From contig NZ_DASVSF010000060.1 in NCBI RefSeq assembly GCF_036388275.1, positions 1 to 64,000 of the forward strand: a DNA stretch of 64,000 nt, read 5' to 3'. The notes beneath the pieces are model-generated. The model was not told where the DNA came from and did not search any database. It saw only the letters and a list, made by a program, of their open reading frames with translations. Shown one piece after another: positions 33,590 through 42,661 of this stretch. The first letter of the stretch is position 1. Every line of letters starts with the position of its first letter. The position numbers and the translations under genes were made by a program. The stretch comes from Longimicrobium sp. GTDB lineage: Bacteria; Gemmatimonadota; Gemmatimonadetes; Longimicrobiales; Longimicrobiaceae.

Positions 33590-33919
33590 TCAGGGCGTGG
33601 TGGTGCCGCCGGTCGTCCCGCCGGTGGTGCCGGTCGCGCCCCCGGTTGTACCCGTGGTGCCGCCCGCGGGCGCGGCGCCCACACCCAGGCCGGTGGTGTC
33701 GCCGGGCATGGCCGTGCCGGTGCCGGTCGTGGCGCCCGTGCCCATGTTCGGATCCATGGTGCCGGTGCCGGTGGTGCCCGTGCCGGCGCCCATGTCGGTG
33801 CTGGTGGTCGCGGCGCCGTCGGTGGTGCCCGTCTCGCCGCCGGCCGCGCCTTCTTCACCGCCGCCGCCGCAGGCAGCCATCAGCGCAATCGCCGGAACCA
33901 TGATGAGCAGCTTCTTCAT
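33590..33919 (-). CDS. small Gly/Thr-repeat lipoprotein
   Basis: 109 residues: signal with lipobox (PAIALMAACGGGG) and a tail made almost entirely of TGTTGT, GAGTGT and GGTTG-type repeats. The DNA is correspondingly repetitive (GT/GGC slippage-prone tracts at 33600-33800). It starts at ATG 33919; an upstream in-frame stretch is not protein-like. It is a likely paralogue of the lipoprotein at 33156. No functional assignment is possible. Confidence 0.6.
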   Translation of the reverse strand: MKKLLIMVPAIALMAACGGGGEEGAAGGETGTTDGAATTSTDMGAGTGTTGTGTMDPNMGTGATTGTGTAMPGDTTGLGVGAAPAGGTTGTTGGATGTTGGTTGGTTTP

Positions 33920-34210
33920 CCGTACTCTCCCTTGCTGGATCGTCCCCGGCGCCACGAAAGGCGCCGCTCGCATGCCACCCGCGGCACGCGGCGCCTGGGA
34001 GGGTGCACCCCGGATACCGGGAATGTCGCAGATGCCGTCCGGATGCCGCCGGTGTGTTCGCGCGCGTGGGAACCGAACGTGCGTCCGATGGTACAAGGGA
34101 GTCTGACCGGGAGCTGGGTGGCTCCCGCCTGGGGTTACGCCCGCGGTTCAATGCGCCGCTGACGTCCGCCGCGGGCGTTGCCGTTTCATCAGTGTACGAA
34201 GAGAGCGCGC

Positions 34211-34429
34211 TTGGCCAAGGAAGAGGGAATCGTCGTTGAGGGGCAGGTGACCGAAGTGCTTCCGGACCGCAAGTACCGGGTCGTGCTGGAGAACGGGCAC
34301 ATCGTTCTGGCCTACGGGGCGGGGAAGATGACCAAGTTCAAGATCCGCGTGATGGTGGGGGACCGCGTCACGGTTTCGCTGTCCCCGTACGACCTGACCC
34401 GGGGCCGGATCACGTACCGCCACAAGTGA
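34211..34429 (+). CDS. infA: translation initiation factor IF-1
   Basis: 72 residues, the canonical IF-1 length, if the TTG at 34211 is taken as start ([18 protein letters not shown]); AAGAGA lies about seven bases upstream. The OB-fold blocks [19 protein letters not shown] and [20 protein letters not shown] are diagnostic. IF-1 binds the A site of the 30S subunit during initiation. It is not in the usual ribosomal-protein context here. Its neighbours are an unknown 86-residue gene and a cold-shock gene, a pairing compatible with control of translation in the cold. Confidence 0.93.
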   Translation: MAKEEGIVVEGQVTEVLPDRKYRVVLENGHIVLAYGAGKMTKFKIRVMVGDRVTVSLSPYDLTRGRITYRHK

Positions 34430-34478
34430 GCCCGCGGGCCACACGCCCGCACCATCGCACGAACACGGAGGAAGTGGA

Positions 34479-34739
34479 ATGGCGATCGGCAACAGCATTC
34501 GGCGCATTCGCGAAGAGGATCTCTTCGTGAACCATGAAGCGCGGCCGGATTGGATTTCGGCGACGGACCGTACGCCCGCGGTGGGCGAACACGTATTCTG
34601 CACGGCGGGCCAGGGCGTGGTCACCGCGCTGCTGGGCAAGACGGGTGACGGCAGCCGCCTGCTGCAGATTCAGCTCGACGACCCCACCACCAAGCCGTTC
34701 TTCGCGGCCGCCTCGAACGTGCTGGTAGCGCCGCGGTAA
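34479..34739 (+). CDS. hypothetical protein, 86 residues
   Basis: Starts at ATG 34479 behind a clear GGAGG. A soluble protein with an N-terminal basic helix (SIRRIREEDLFVNHEAR) and a small beta domain (VGEHVFCTAGQGVVTALLGK, LLQIQLDD) reminiscent of an SH3-like or KOW-like barrel. It is 49 bases after infA in the same direction, so it is probably co-transcribed; a role linked to RNA or ribosomes is a guess from context only. A GC-rich stem (GAAGCCCGGA/TCCGGGCTTC) follows at about 34764-34800. Confidence 0.55.
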   Translation: MAIGNSIRRIREEDLFVNHEARPDWISATDRTPAVGEHVFCTAGQGVVTALLGKTGDGSRLLQIQLDDPTTKPFFAAASNVLVAPR

Positions 34740-34833
34740 GCGCCGCTCCACTTTCAGGGCCCACGCGGAAGCCCGGACGACTCCACGAGTCCTCCGGGCT
34801 TCGTGCATTCCCCCGGTTCCGCCGACAGAGGAT

Positions 34834-34922
34834 CACGCAGAGCCGCGGGAGACGCCGGGACGAGATGGAGCTTCCCGTCCCTCTCTTTCTTCCTCTCTCT
34901 GCGGCTCTGCGCCTCTGCGTGA
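34834..34922. repeat. CACGCAGAG...CTCTGCGTG inverted repeat
   Basis: The ends CACGCAGAG and CTCTGCGTG are complementary, with internal GCAGAGCCGC/GCGGCTCTGC. A related structure lies at 37710-37776. Intergenic; no coding potential. Confidence 0.55.
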
Positions 34923-34950
34923 GGCCTTCCCGTTCTGCCGTGAACGAAAA

Positions 34951-34980
34951 AAGGGCCGCCCCGTTGCCGGGGCGGCCCTT
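34951..34980 (-). terminator. intrinsic terminator of second cold-shock gene
   Basis: A perfect 12-bp stem (AAGGGCCGCCCC with GGGGCGGCCCTT) and six-base loop. On the minus strand it is followed by a run of T (complement of AAAAAA at 34947-34952). It lies 20 bases beyond the cold-shock stop. Confidence 0.88.
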
Positions 34981-35000
34981 TCTGTCAGTACCGCTGAGCC

Positions 35001-35210
35001 TTAGCCCACGCGGGTGACGTTCTCGGCAGCGGGGCCCTTCTGGCCCTGCACCACGTCGAACTCCACGCGCTCACCCTCGGCGAGCGTGCGGAACCCCTGG
35101 CCCTGAATGGCCGAGTGGTGGACGAAGCAATCCTTCGCGCCATCTTCGGGGGTGATGAAGCCGAAGCCCTTGCTGTCGTTGAACCACTTGACGGTCCCAG
35201 TCGTACGCAT
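35001..35210 (-). CDS. cold-shock protein (CspA family)
   Basis: 69 residues: [19 protein letters not shown] and DCFVHHSAI carry RNP-1 and RNP-2, with [14 protein letters not shown] as the usual C-terminus. Closer to classical CspA (GTVKWFN start) than the copy at 13428. It acts as an RNA chaperone. A long leader (about 190 bases to the start of the divergent antiporter region) is compatible with the temperature-sensing 5' UTR known for csp genes, though I cannot show it from sequence. Confidence 0.95.
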   Translation of the reverse strand: MRTTGTVKWFNDSKGFGFITPEDGAKDCFVHHSAIQGQGFRTLAEGERVEFDVVQGQKGPAAENVTRVG

Positions 35211-35551
35211 CCCGTAACTCCGTGTTTGTTGACCGACTCTCGAGGTTGCGGGACTTCCGAACCTGATCGCCTGTGCTGCGCGCGGGTGTCATGGCCGCCG
35301 CGCCGACCCGCGATAGAGAGCTCCAGGAAACGAAATAGACCCGGGAAGCGAGCGCGCCCCAGGTCTTCTCAGTCCTCTGGCCTCTCTGTCGCAGGACCAA
35401 ATGTAGCACGTGCAGCCCCGCCTGTCAACAGCCCTGCATCGCTGTTACGCGGATGCGCATCACGGGGCCGGGTCTTTGCACCAGCGCCCCGGCAATTCCC
35501 GCTCGCCACGTGAGGCGCGGGCGTACGCCACTCAGCTCGCAAACGGTTTCA
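35211..35551. other. divergent intergenic region between csp and antiporter genes
   Basis: 340 bases probably holding the long csp leader (minus) and the antiporter promoter (plus). I see no gene. The stretch at 35395-35450 is the least G+C-rich. Confidence 0.4.
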
Positions 35552-37699
35552 ATGCAGGCGTTTACGGCCGCTCCGCATCACGACGTCCTCGTTCTGCTCA
35601 TCCAGATCGCCCTGCTCCTGGCGTGTGCCAGGCTGCTGGGCGAGCTGGCCCAGCGGTTCGGGCAGCCCACCGTGGTGGGCGAGATCCTGGCGGGCATCGT
35701 CCTGGGCCCGTCGCTGCTCAGCGGCTTCTTTCCCGCCGTGGGGCACTGGATCGTGCCGCAGACGCCGGAGAGCGGCCACCTGCTGGAGGTGGTGAGCCTG
35801 TTCGGCGCCATGTTCCTGCTGCTGCTCACCGGGTTGGAAACCGACCTGCGGCTGATCCGGCGCCATTCCAGGACGGCGCTGGCGGCGTCGGCGGGGGGCA
35901 TCATCGTGCCGTTCGCCACCGGGTTCATGCTGGGGCAGTACCTGCCCGGCGCGCTGCTGGCCGATAACGGCGAGCGCCTGGTGTTCGCGCTCTTCCTGGC
36001 GACCGCCATGAGCATCTCGGCCATTCCCGTGATCGCCAAGGTGCTGCTGGACCTGAACCTGATGCGCCGCGACATCGGCCAGACCATCATCGCCGCCGGC
36101 ATGGCCGACGACGCGGTGGGGTGGATGCTGCTGTCCGTGGTGGTGGGGCTGGCGCGCAGCGGCGAGCTGGAGGCGGGGGCGGTGGCCTGGTCCGTCGGCA
36201 AGGTGGTGCTGTTCATGGTCGTCAGCTTCACGGCGGCCAAGTGGCTGGTGGCGCGTACCATCGCGGTGGTGCAGGACCGCATGGGCAGCCACTTCCGCAT
36301 GCTGTCGGCCGTGGTGGTGCTCACCTTTGCGTGGGGCTCGGTGGCGCAGGCGCTGGGGCTCGAGGCCATGCTGGGCGCCTTCGTGATGGGCATCCTGCTG
36401 GGGCAGCTGCCGCGCCTTCCGCACCGCATCCGCGAGCACATCGAGCAGATGGCCATCGGCATCTTCGCCCCCATCTTCTTCGCGGTGGCGGGGCTCAAGG
36501 TGAACGCGCGCAGCCTGCTGGAGCCGCGGCTGATCCTCATCACGCTGCTGGTGATCCTGGTGGCCAGCTTCGGCAAGGTGGTGGGCGGCTACTTCGCCAC
36601 CCGCTTCTTTGCCCGGTGCGACCATTGGACGGCGCTCAGCTTTGGCGTGGGGCTGAACGCCCGCGGCGCCATGGAGATCATCATCGCCAGCATCGGCCTG
36701 AGCCTGGGCATCCTTTCGCAGGAGATGTTCTCCATCATCGTGGTGATGGCCATCACCACCTCGGTCATGGCGCCTCCGCTGCTGCGATGGACGCTTTCGC
36801 ACATCACCCCCGGCGAAAACGAGATGCGGCGCCTTAAACGCGAGGAGGCGGCGGAAACCAGCCTGCTGGGCGCGGTGCGGCGGGTGCTGCTTCCCGTGCG
36901 CTGCGTGGTGAACGAGCGCCGGTCGATCATGACGCTCGAGGCGCAGCTCGTCACGCAGATGCACTCGCACGAGCCGCTGGCGCTCACGCTGCTCACCGTT
37001 CCCGACGGGTGCACGCGTGACGAGGCGGCGGCGTACCTGGACCGCATCGCGGAGCTGTTTCCCGGGATCGAGACCACGCGCAAGATCGTGGAGGGCCGCG
37101 TGGGCGACGTAATCCTGGACGAGGCGCAGAAGGACTACGACCTGCTGCTGCTGGGCGCCTCGCACGTGGACCCGAGCTCGCGCGAGCTGTTCAACCCGCT
37201 GGTGGACTACGTGATGCGCGTGTCGCCCTGCCCCACGCTGGTGGTGAAGGGGCGGCTGAGCGACTACCACTGGCCGCCGCAGCGCGTGCTGATCCCCACC
37301 AACGGCTCCATCGCGTCGCGGAACGCCGCGGACGTGGGCTTTACGCTGTCGGATTCCTCGGCCGAGGCGGTGGTGCTCCACGTGGTGCGCGAGCCCGAGG
37401 GCACGCGGGCGCACAACCGCGAAACGATGCTGGAGGTGGAGATGCCGGCGGCGCGCGCCATCGTCGACGAGCTGGTGAAGCGCGGCGAGGTGCAGGAGGT
37501 GCGCACCACGGGCGAGGTGCTGTGCTCGCGCGAGTCGGACCAGACGATCCTTCGCTACGCCGAGGAAGAGGGCGTGGACCTGATCGTCTTGGGCACGGAC
37601 CTGCGCCCCGGCTCCGACCGCCTGTTCCTTGGGCCGCGCGTGGAGCGCATCCTGATGAACGCGCACTGTCCCGTGGCGATCGTGAACGCTCCCCAGTAA
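35552..37699 (+). CDS. CPA2-family cation/proton antiporter with two universal-stress domains
   Basis: 715 residues. The N-terminal ~400 residues form the 12-13-helix CPA2 (KefB/NapA-like) core: LGELAQRFGQPTVVGEILAG, then GIVLGPSLL and FLLLLTGLETDL. The ion-binding region is in AAGMADDAVGWML (adjacent Asp pair, the mark of electrogenic antiporters). GVGLNARGAMEIIIASIGL follows. The C-terminal ~300 residues hold two USP-like domains (DYDLLLLGASHVDPSSRELF, and DLIVLGTDLRPGSDRLFLG with the ATP-loop-like G-x9-G). The USP pair probably regulates transport by binding nucleotide. Start ATG 35552. It is followed by a hairpin at 37735-37776. Confidence 0.88.
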   Translation: MQAFTAAPHHDVLVLLIQIALLLACARLLGELAQRFGQPTVVGEILAGIVLGPSLLSGFFPAVGHWIVPQTPESGHLLEVVSLFGAMFLLLLTGLETDLRLIRRHSRTALAASAGGIIVPFATGFMLGQYLPGALLADNGERLVFALFLATAMSISAIPVIAKVLLDLNLMRRDIGQTIIAAGMADDAVGWMLLSVVVGLARSGELEAGAVAWSVGKVVLFMVVSFTAAKWLVARTIAVVQDRMGSHFRMLSAVVVLTFAWGSVAQALGLEAMLGAFVMGILLGQLPRLPHRIREHIEQMAIGIFAPIFFAVAGLKVNARSLLEPRLILITLLVILVASFGKVVGGYFATRFFARCDHWTALSFGVGLNARGAMEIIIASIGLSLGILSQEMFSIIVVMAITTSVMAPPLLRWTLSHITPGENEMRRLKREEAAETSLLGAVRRVLLPVRCVVNERRSIMTLEAQLVTQMHSHEPLALTLLTVPDGCTRDEAAAYLDRIAELFPGIETTRKIVEGRVGDVILDEAQKDYDLLLLGASHVDPSSRELFNPLVDYVMRVSPCPTLVVKGRLSDYHWPPQRVLIPTNGSIASRNAADVGFTLSDSSAEAVVLHVVREPEGTRAHNRETMLEVEMPAARAIVDELVKRGEVQEVRTTGEVLCSRESDQTILRYAEEEGVDLIVLGTDLRPGSDRLFLGPRVERILMNAHCPVAIVNAPQ

Positions 37700-37709
37700 A
37701 AGAGCGTTT

Positions 37710-37776
37710 CACGCAGAGGTCGCAGAGATGAAAGAGAGGACGCAGAGGAGCCACGTTTCGGCTCTCTGCGTCCTCT
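37710..37776 (+). repeat. hairpin repeat after antiporter gene
   Basis: AGAGGACGCAGAGGAGCC (37735) pairs with GGCTCTCTGCGTCCTCT (37760-37776) with one bulged base. CACGCAGAG at 37710 matches the ends of the inverted repeat at 34834-34922. It may end the antiporter transcript. Confidence 0.6.
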
Positions 37777-37805
37777 CGGCTCACCCATGAGCACGCGCCG
37801 CCAAT

Positions 37806-37935
37806 TTGTCATCCTGAGGCCCAGGCGCGCCTTTCCGGCCCGCAGCACATTCGTCGCGGGCCGAAGGATCTAGCCTGGGGCACGAACGAGCCAGGGCGCG
37901 GCAGCGGTCACGAACGCAGAGGCCTCGGCTCCGCT
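37806..37935 (+). repeat. interspersed repeat family B, copy 3
   Basis: GTCATCCTGAGGCCCAGGCG, spacer, CGCGGGCCGAAGGATCTAG, GGCGCGGCAGCGGTCACG and GAGGCCTCGGCTCCGC. Same order and spacing as the inverted full copy at 13145-13297. The rest of the gap to 38162 shows no gene. Confidence 0.7.
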
Positions 37936-38162
37936 GGGGCGAATGAATTCGCGGCAACCACGGCCCGAAGTCCGCCTTCGCGGACTGCATCCGCGGCTGT
38001 GGATCGCCGCCCCACCGAACGCGCTGCGTCCGCACCTCCGCGGCCTGTCCCGCGCCATGGCGGGGCACAAAGGTGGAACAAACCGTGCACAAGCCTGGCC
38101 CGCTTTCTCGCCGCGCCGGGTATCCCATCCGTCAGGCCTCCGCATCCGCCGAAAGGCCAGTC

Positions 38163-39275
38163 GTGAAATCTCTTCCCAGAATCAGCTCGCGCCTGCGCGT
38201 GGCTGCCGCAGCCACCGTCGTCCTTGCCGTCGCCGCGGGCGGGCTGCTGGCGTCGGACCACAAGGACGGGCCCATCACCACCGACAATCCTGCCATCGAC
38301 ATCGCCGACGTGTACGCGTTCGTCAGCCCCACCAATCGCGAAAACCTGGTGCTGGTGATGAACGTCCACGGCTTCATCCCGCCGGCCGAGGCCGGGGCGG
38401 TGTCGTTCGACTCGCGGCTCCTGTACGAGTTCAAGATCGATACGAACGGCGACGCGGTGGAGGACCGGGTGATCCAGGCCCACGTCACGGGCGCCGGTAC
38501 GGGCCAGACGATCCACTTCCGCGGGCCGGCGGCGCCTGCAATGGCAGGCACCACGAGCGAGATGCTCTCCGGCGGCGGGATGGTGTCGGTGCCTTTCACC
38601 TCCACAGGTGAGGCGCGCACGGCCCGCGGCGGCGGCATGACGGCGTTCGCCGGGGTGCGCGACGATCCGTTCTTCTTCGACTTCGCGCGCTACCAGCAGA
38701 TCGTGGGCGGCACCGCGGACGCCTTCCGCGAGCCGGGGATGGACACCTTCGCCGGCACCAACGTGCTGGTGATGGCGGTGGAGGTTCCCGTGGCGTCCAT
38801 CGGCGGGGGGCCGCGGCTGGGCGTGTGGGGCACGATCAGCCGGCCGGGCGGGGCGCGGGTCAGCAAGGACGCGGGCGGCGGCGGCGCGCGGTACCACCAG
38901 GTAGACCGGCACGGCGTGCCCGGCAACGCGGTGGTGTTCATCCCCAAGCCGCAGGTGCCGGACTACAACCGCGCCGCGCCGTCGGGTGACCGCCGCGACT
39001 ACCGCGACGAAGTGGTCGCCAGGCTGATGGAGTTCGGCCAGACGCGCGAGGGCGCCAACCGCATCGCCGACATGGTGCTGCCCGACCTGCTGACGATCGA
39101 CACGTCGCGCCCCACGGCCTACCCCAATGGACGGGCGCCGGCGGACGACGTGATCACGGCCAACCTGATGACCGTCTTCGGCACGAACGACAAGCTGAAC
39201 GACGACCACGTGGATGCCAACGACAAGGCCTTCACGGGGGCCTTCCCCTTCCTCGCGGCGCCCCACACCCGGTGA
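38163..39275 (+). CDS. DUF4331 secreted protein
   Basis: 370 residues from GTG 38163. A signal-like segment (RVAAAATVVLAVAAGGLLA) precedes ASDHKDGPITTDNPAIDIAD, the start of the DUF4331 domain. Family features such as DVYAFVSPTNRENLVLVMNV, DDPFFFDF and GTNVLVMAVEVP follow. The family is extracytoplasmic; its N-terminal S-D-H and later His/Asp residues suggest metal binding, but no activity is established. The stop overlaps the start of a TPR gene (GTGA at 39272-39275), and the pair probably works together in the periplasm. Confidence 0.85.
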   Translation: MKSLPRISSRLRVAAAATVVLAVAAGGLLASDHKDGPITTDNPAIDIADVYAFVSPTNRENLVLVMNVHGFIPPAEAGAVSFDSRLLYEFKIDTNGDAVEDRVIQAHVTGAGTGQTIHFRGPAAPAMAGTTSEMLSGGGMVSVPFTSTGEARTARGGGMTAFAGVRDDPFFFDFARYQQIVGGTADAFREPGMDTFAGTNVLVMAVEVPVASIGGGPRLGVWGTISRPGGARVSKDAGGGGARYHQVDRHGVPGNAVVFIPKPQVPDYNRAAPSGDRRDYRDEVVARLMEFGQTREGANRIADMVLPDLLTIDTSRPTAYPNGRAPADDVITANLMTVFGTNDKLNDDHVDANDKAFTGAFPFLAAPHTR

Positions 39276-40546
39276 GGTGGCGGCTTCTGCTGGCTGGCGG
39301 CGGCGCGGCCGCCGCCGCGCTGGCGTTCGGCGCGCTCACGATGCGGCGGGCGGATGCGCGCCCGGCGGACGCGGGCGCCGAGGTGGCCACGCTGTCGCGC
39401 AGCATCGCCTTCTTCGAGCAGCGGCTGGCGGCGGACCCGGAGAACTTCCTGGCCGCCGGGCACCTGGCCGACCGCTACCTGCTGCGCTACCAGCTGGCGG
39501 CCGGTGAGGGAGACGTGCGGCGCGCGGAGCAGGTGGCCCACGCCGCCCTGCGCGTGGCGCCCAACCGCGCCGGCGCGTTGGCCCGGCTTTCCAGCATTCA
39601 CCTGACGCAGCACCAGTTCGCCGAGGCGCTTTCCGCTGCGGAGCAGGGCGTGGCCGCCGACAGCACCGACGCCGCGGCGCTCGCCGCATTGTACGACGCG
39701 GCGATGGCCTCGGGGCGGTACGGCCGCGCCATGTGGGCCGCGGGACGGCTGCCGGCGGCGTCCCCGGCGCGGGAGATCCGCACCGCGGGGTGGCTGGCGG
39801 CCCAGGGCGAGGTGCAGGCGGCCCACGCGATGCTGGAGCGCACCTGCCAGGGCTTTCGCGACGAGTCGCTGCGCCCGCAGATGATCGCGTGGTGCCTGAC
39901 GGAGCTCGCCGGCCTGCGCAACGAGGCCCGGGGCCCCGCCGCCGCCCGCACGCTGCTGAACGAGGCGCTGCGGGTGCAGCCCGGCTACCGCGGCGCCGTC
40001 GAGGGGCTGGCGGCGCTGGCGCACGCGGAGGGCGACTGGAAGGAGTCCGCCCGCCTGTACGGCTCCATCGCCAGCGACGCGCACCCCGACATCCACCTTC
40101 GCCTGGCCGAGGCGCACCGTGAGCTGGGCGACCCCGGCGCCGCGGCCCGCCACGAGCAGGCGTTTCTGCGCGTGGCGTCGCGGTCGGAAGCCGAGCCGCT
40201 GCACGCGCACCCGCTGGCCCTGTTCTACGCCGCCACCCCGGCTACCCGCGACGCCGCCCTGGCTGTTGCGCTGCGCGACGTGCGGCGCCGCCCGGTGGTG
40301 GAAAGCTGGGACGTGCTGAGCTGGGTGAGGTTCCAGCGAGGCGAGCTGGGCCAGGCCCTGGCCGCCTCCGATTCGGCCGCGGCGTGGGGTGCGCCCAGTC
40401 CGACGATGCAGTACCACCGCGCGCGCATCCTGCGGGCGCTTGGCCGCGAGGGGGAGGCCGCGCCCCTTCTGCGCGAGGCGCTGCGCCGGCCGGACCTGCT
40501 GGAGCCGGAGGCCCGGCGCGAAGTGGCCGCGTCGCGCCGGGGCTGA
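39272..40546 (+). CDS. TPR-repeat protein coupled to DUF4331
   Basis: 424 residues. An N-terminal membrane anchor or signal (LLLAGGGAAAAALAFGAL) is followed by about nine degenerate tetratricopeptide repeats (for example NFLAAGHLADRYLLRYQLAA; ALARLSSIHLTQHQFAEALS; VEGLAALAHAEGDWKESARL). It should be a periplasmic scaffold for protein contacts. Its GTG start overlaps the DUF4331 stop by four bases, showing translational coupling. Confidence 0.82.
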   Translation: MRWRLLLAGGGAAAAALAFGALTMRRADARPADAGAEVATLSRSIAFFEQRLAADPENFLAAGHLADRYLLRYQLAAGEGDVRRAEQVAHAALRVAPNRAGALARLSSIHLTQHQFAEALSAAEQGVAADSTDAAALAALYDAAMASGRYGRAMWAAGRLPAASPAREIRTAGWLAAQGEVQAAHAMLERTCQGFRDESLRPQMIAWCLTELAGLRNEARGPAAARTLLNEALRVQPGYRGAVEGLAALAHAEGDWKESARLYGSIASDAHPDIHLRLAEAHRELGDPGAAARHEQAFLRVASRSEAEPLHAHPLALFYAATPATRDAALAVALRDVRRRPVVESWDVLSWVRFQRGELGQALAASDSAAAWGAPSPTMQYHRARILRALGREGEAAPLLREALRRPDLLEPEARREVAASRRG

Positions 40547-40645
40547 GCCGGGCGCAACCCTTGCTCAACCAGCGCCGGCCTCGTCACCCGCGATGAGGGC
40601 GCCGGCGGTGCGTCGGCCGCGGTGGAATCTCCTTTTGCCGAGCGT

Positions 40646-42007
40646 ATGACTGGGGCCCTCTGGTTCGTGGTGGTGGGTGTTCTGCTGGTGGCCATCGCGC
40701 TGTCCCGCTCGGTGCTCATCCGCCTGCCGCTTTCCACGGCCATGCTGTACCTGGCGGCCGGGTTCTTTCTCGGACCGCACGGCGTGGGGCTCCTGCGGGT
40801 GGACATCTACACGCAGTCCGCCATGTGGGAGCGCATCACCGAGGTGGCCGTGCTCATCTCGCTCTTCGGGGCCGGGCTCAAGCTGCGCGCGCCCCTGACC
40901 GACGGGAGCTGGTTGACTCCCCTGCGCCTCGCCACCGTATCGATGACCGTGACGGTGGGGCTGGTGACGCTCGTCGGCGTGTTCGGGATGGGGCTTCCCG
41001 TCGGCGCGGCGGTCCTGCTGGGGGCGATCCTGGCGCCCACCGACCCCGTGCTCGCTTCCGACGTGCAGGTCACGCACCCGACGGACCGCGACCGCCTGCG
41101 CTTTGGCCTGACGGGCGAGGCCGGGCTGAACGACGGGACGGCGTTTCCGTTCGTGATGCTGGGACTGGGGCTGCTGGGGCTTCACGAGATCGGCGAGATG
41201 GGGTGGCGCTGGTTCGCGGTAGACCTGCTCTGGGCCGTGGCGGCGGGGCTGGGCGTGGGTGCCCTGCTGGGAACGCTGGTGGGACGCCTGGTCATCTACC
41301 TTCGCCAGGTTCATCGCGAGGCGGTGGGGCTGGACGACTTCCTGGCGCTGGGCTTGATCGCGCTGTCCTACGGCGTGGCCCTGCTGGTCCTGGGCTACGG
41401 GTTTCTCGCGGTGTTCGCGGCGGGTCTGGCGTTGCGGCGGATCGAGCGGCAGTCCACGGGCGGTGAGGCGCCGCCCGAAGACGTGGCGCTCGCCGGCTCC
41501 GCGGCCGAGGCCGACGAGGTGGCCACCGACCCGGACAAGGCGCCCGCGTACATGGCCCAGGCGGCGCTGGGATTCGTGGAGCAGCTGGAGCGGATCGGCG
41601 TCGTGGCGGTGGTGCTGCTGCTGGGCGGAATGATCTCGTGGAACTTCCTTCCTGGTGTGGCCCTGTGGTTCATCCCCCTGCTGTTCCTGGTGATCCGCCC
41701 CGTGTCGGTGTACGTGGGGCTGCTGGGCTCCAGCACCACGCACGTACAGCGCGGGATGATCGCGTGGTTCGGCATCCGGGGCATTGGCTCCGTGTACTAC
41801 CTGACGTATGCCATGCAGCACGGGCTGCCGGAGGAGTTCAGCCGCGCGGTGGCCGCGCTGGTGCTGGCCACCGTCGCCGTGTCGGCGGTGGTCCACGGGA
41901 TGTCCGTCACGCCGCTGATGGGGCTGTACACTCGCGGGCGGGAAAAGGAGGAGGGCGAGTCTGGGTCGAGCGCATCAGGCCAGCCGAAGCGCGAGCTGTC
42001 ATCCTGA
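40646..42007 (+). CDS. CPA1-family sodium/proton antiporter
   Basis: About 453 residues and 12 hydrophobic helices. The CPA1/NhaP core is visible: LYLAAGFFLGPHGVGLL, GAILAPTDPVLASDVQV (the Thr-Asp-Pro loop), GLTGEAGLNDGTAFPFVMLG (conserved Glu and Asn-Asp of the ion site) and AWFGIRGIGSVYYLTYA (the conserved Arg). A hydrophilic insert (about 280-310) is acidic. It exchanges cytoplasmic Na+ for H+. ATG 40646 is the likely start, but GTG 40622 is in frame. With the CPA2 antiporter at 35552 this is the second such exchanger within 7 kb. Confidence 0.88.
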   Translation: MTGALWFVVVGVLLVAIALSRSVLIRLPLSTAMLYLAAGFFLGPHGVGLLRVDIYTQSAMWERITEVAVLISLFGAGLKLRAPLTDGSWLTPLRLATVSMTVTVGLVTLVGVFGMGLPVGAAVLLGAILAPTDPVLASDVQVTHPTDRDRLRFGLTGEAGLNDGTAFPFVMLGLGLLGLHEIGEMGWRWFAVDLLWAVAAGLGVGALLGTLVGRLVIYLRQVHREAVGLDDFLALGLIALSYGVALLVLGYGFLAVFAAGLALRRIERQSTGGEAPPEDVALAGSAAEADEVATDPDKAPAYMAQAALGFVEQLERIGVVAVVLLLGGMISWNFLPGVALWFIPLLFLVIRPVSVYVGLLGSSTTHVQRGMIAWFGIRGIGSVYYLTYAMQHGLPEEFSRAVAALVLATVAVSAVVHGMSVTPLMGLYTRGREKEEGESGSSASGQPKRELSS

Positions 42008-42214
42008 GTCTTTCACCGTCCTCCGGCCGACCCTGAGGGATGAAAAGGGCTCGCGGGCGCCGTTTATGATTTGGACGAACTGGACTTTTTCTATTCAGGC
42101 CCAAGCGCACCCCGCCGTCCCGTACGACGAGCCACGCGGGGCAGAAGGCTCTGACCGCGCCCGCGTACAAGCCAGGGCGCGCCAAAGAACGGATGGGGGG
42201 CAAGAAAGCAAGGG

Positions 42215-42234
42215 GGCGGCCCTGGTGGGCCGCC
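42215..42234 (-). terminator. stem-loop after toxin-antitoxin pair
   Basis: GGCGGCCC/GGGCCGCC around TGGT, ten bases beyond the stop at 42245, followed on the minus strand by CCCCCTTGCTTTCTTG. A plausible weak intrinsic terminator. Confidence 0.55.
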
Positions 42235-42244
42235 TCCTCCGTCA

Positions 42245-42655
42245 TCAGGTTTCGGGCAACTCTTTTGGTCTGACGGCTCCGAACTGGGTTTCAGCCATCT
42301 GCACGTACGCGTGCTGCGTATGGGCGGACGCAAAGAAGCCGGCCCGTATGCGCTCCAGCACGGCGCCGCTCACGGGTTGCCGCTGCCGTGCGGTGCCGTC
42401 CGCAGCTAGTTTCGAAAGCCGTTCACCCGTCCATCGGATCACCTCCCGGTACGACACCGATGTGGGGTGGCGGATGAACGGGTGATCCCCCACATCAAGA
42501 ATGCACGTACGATCCGAGTGCGAACGCAGAGATGTGAGCATCACGGCCAAGTATGCATCCGCAGCGCCCGCCGGGCCCCAGAGAATGACCCACAAGTGCG
42601 GAGACGGAACCCTGCCGCCGGTCAGAAGGAAGGTATCTCCCGCGGTCGTGGGCAT
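42245..42655 (-). CDS. putative toxin partner of Panacea antitoxin
   Basis: 136 residues. GDTFLLTGGRVPSPHLWVIL, then LRSHSDRTCILDVGDHPFIR and HPTSVSYREVIRW. The HLWVIL strand and G-D-H-P-F-I-x-H-x-S-x-V-x-Y motif belong to a small-protein family I associate with Panacea-type modules; the strand order at the start is reminiscent of the PemK/Kid barrel, but this is not certain. It begins six bases after the stop of the Panacea gene, so the two form an operon. Toxicity and target are inferred from context only. Confidence 0.55.
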   Translation of the reverse strand: MPTTAGDTFLLTGGRVPSPHLWVILWGPAGAADAYLAVMLTSLRSHSDRTCILDVGDHPFIRHPTSVSYREVIRWTGERLSKLAADGTARQRQPVSGAVLERIRAGFFASAHTQHAYVQMAETQFGAVRPKELPET

Positions 42656-42661
42656 ACATCG

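Noticed and set aside
38073..38162. N-terminal extension of the DUF4331 protein
   Set aside because: The extra residues precede the signal peptide and are not hydrophobic; the GTG at 38163 gives a proper exported N-terminus.
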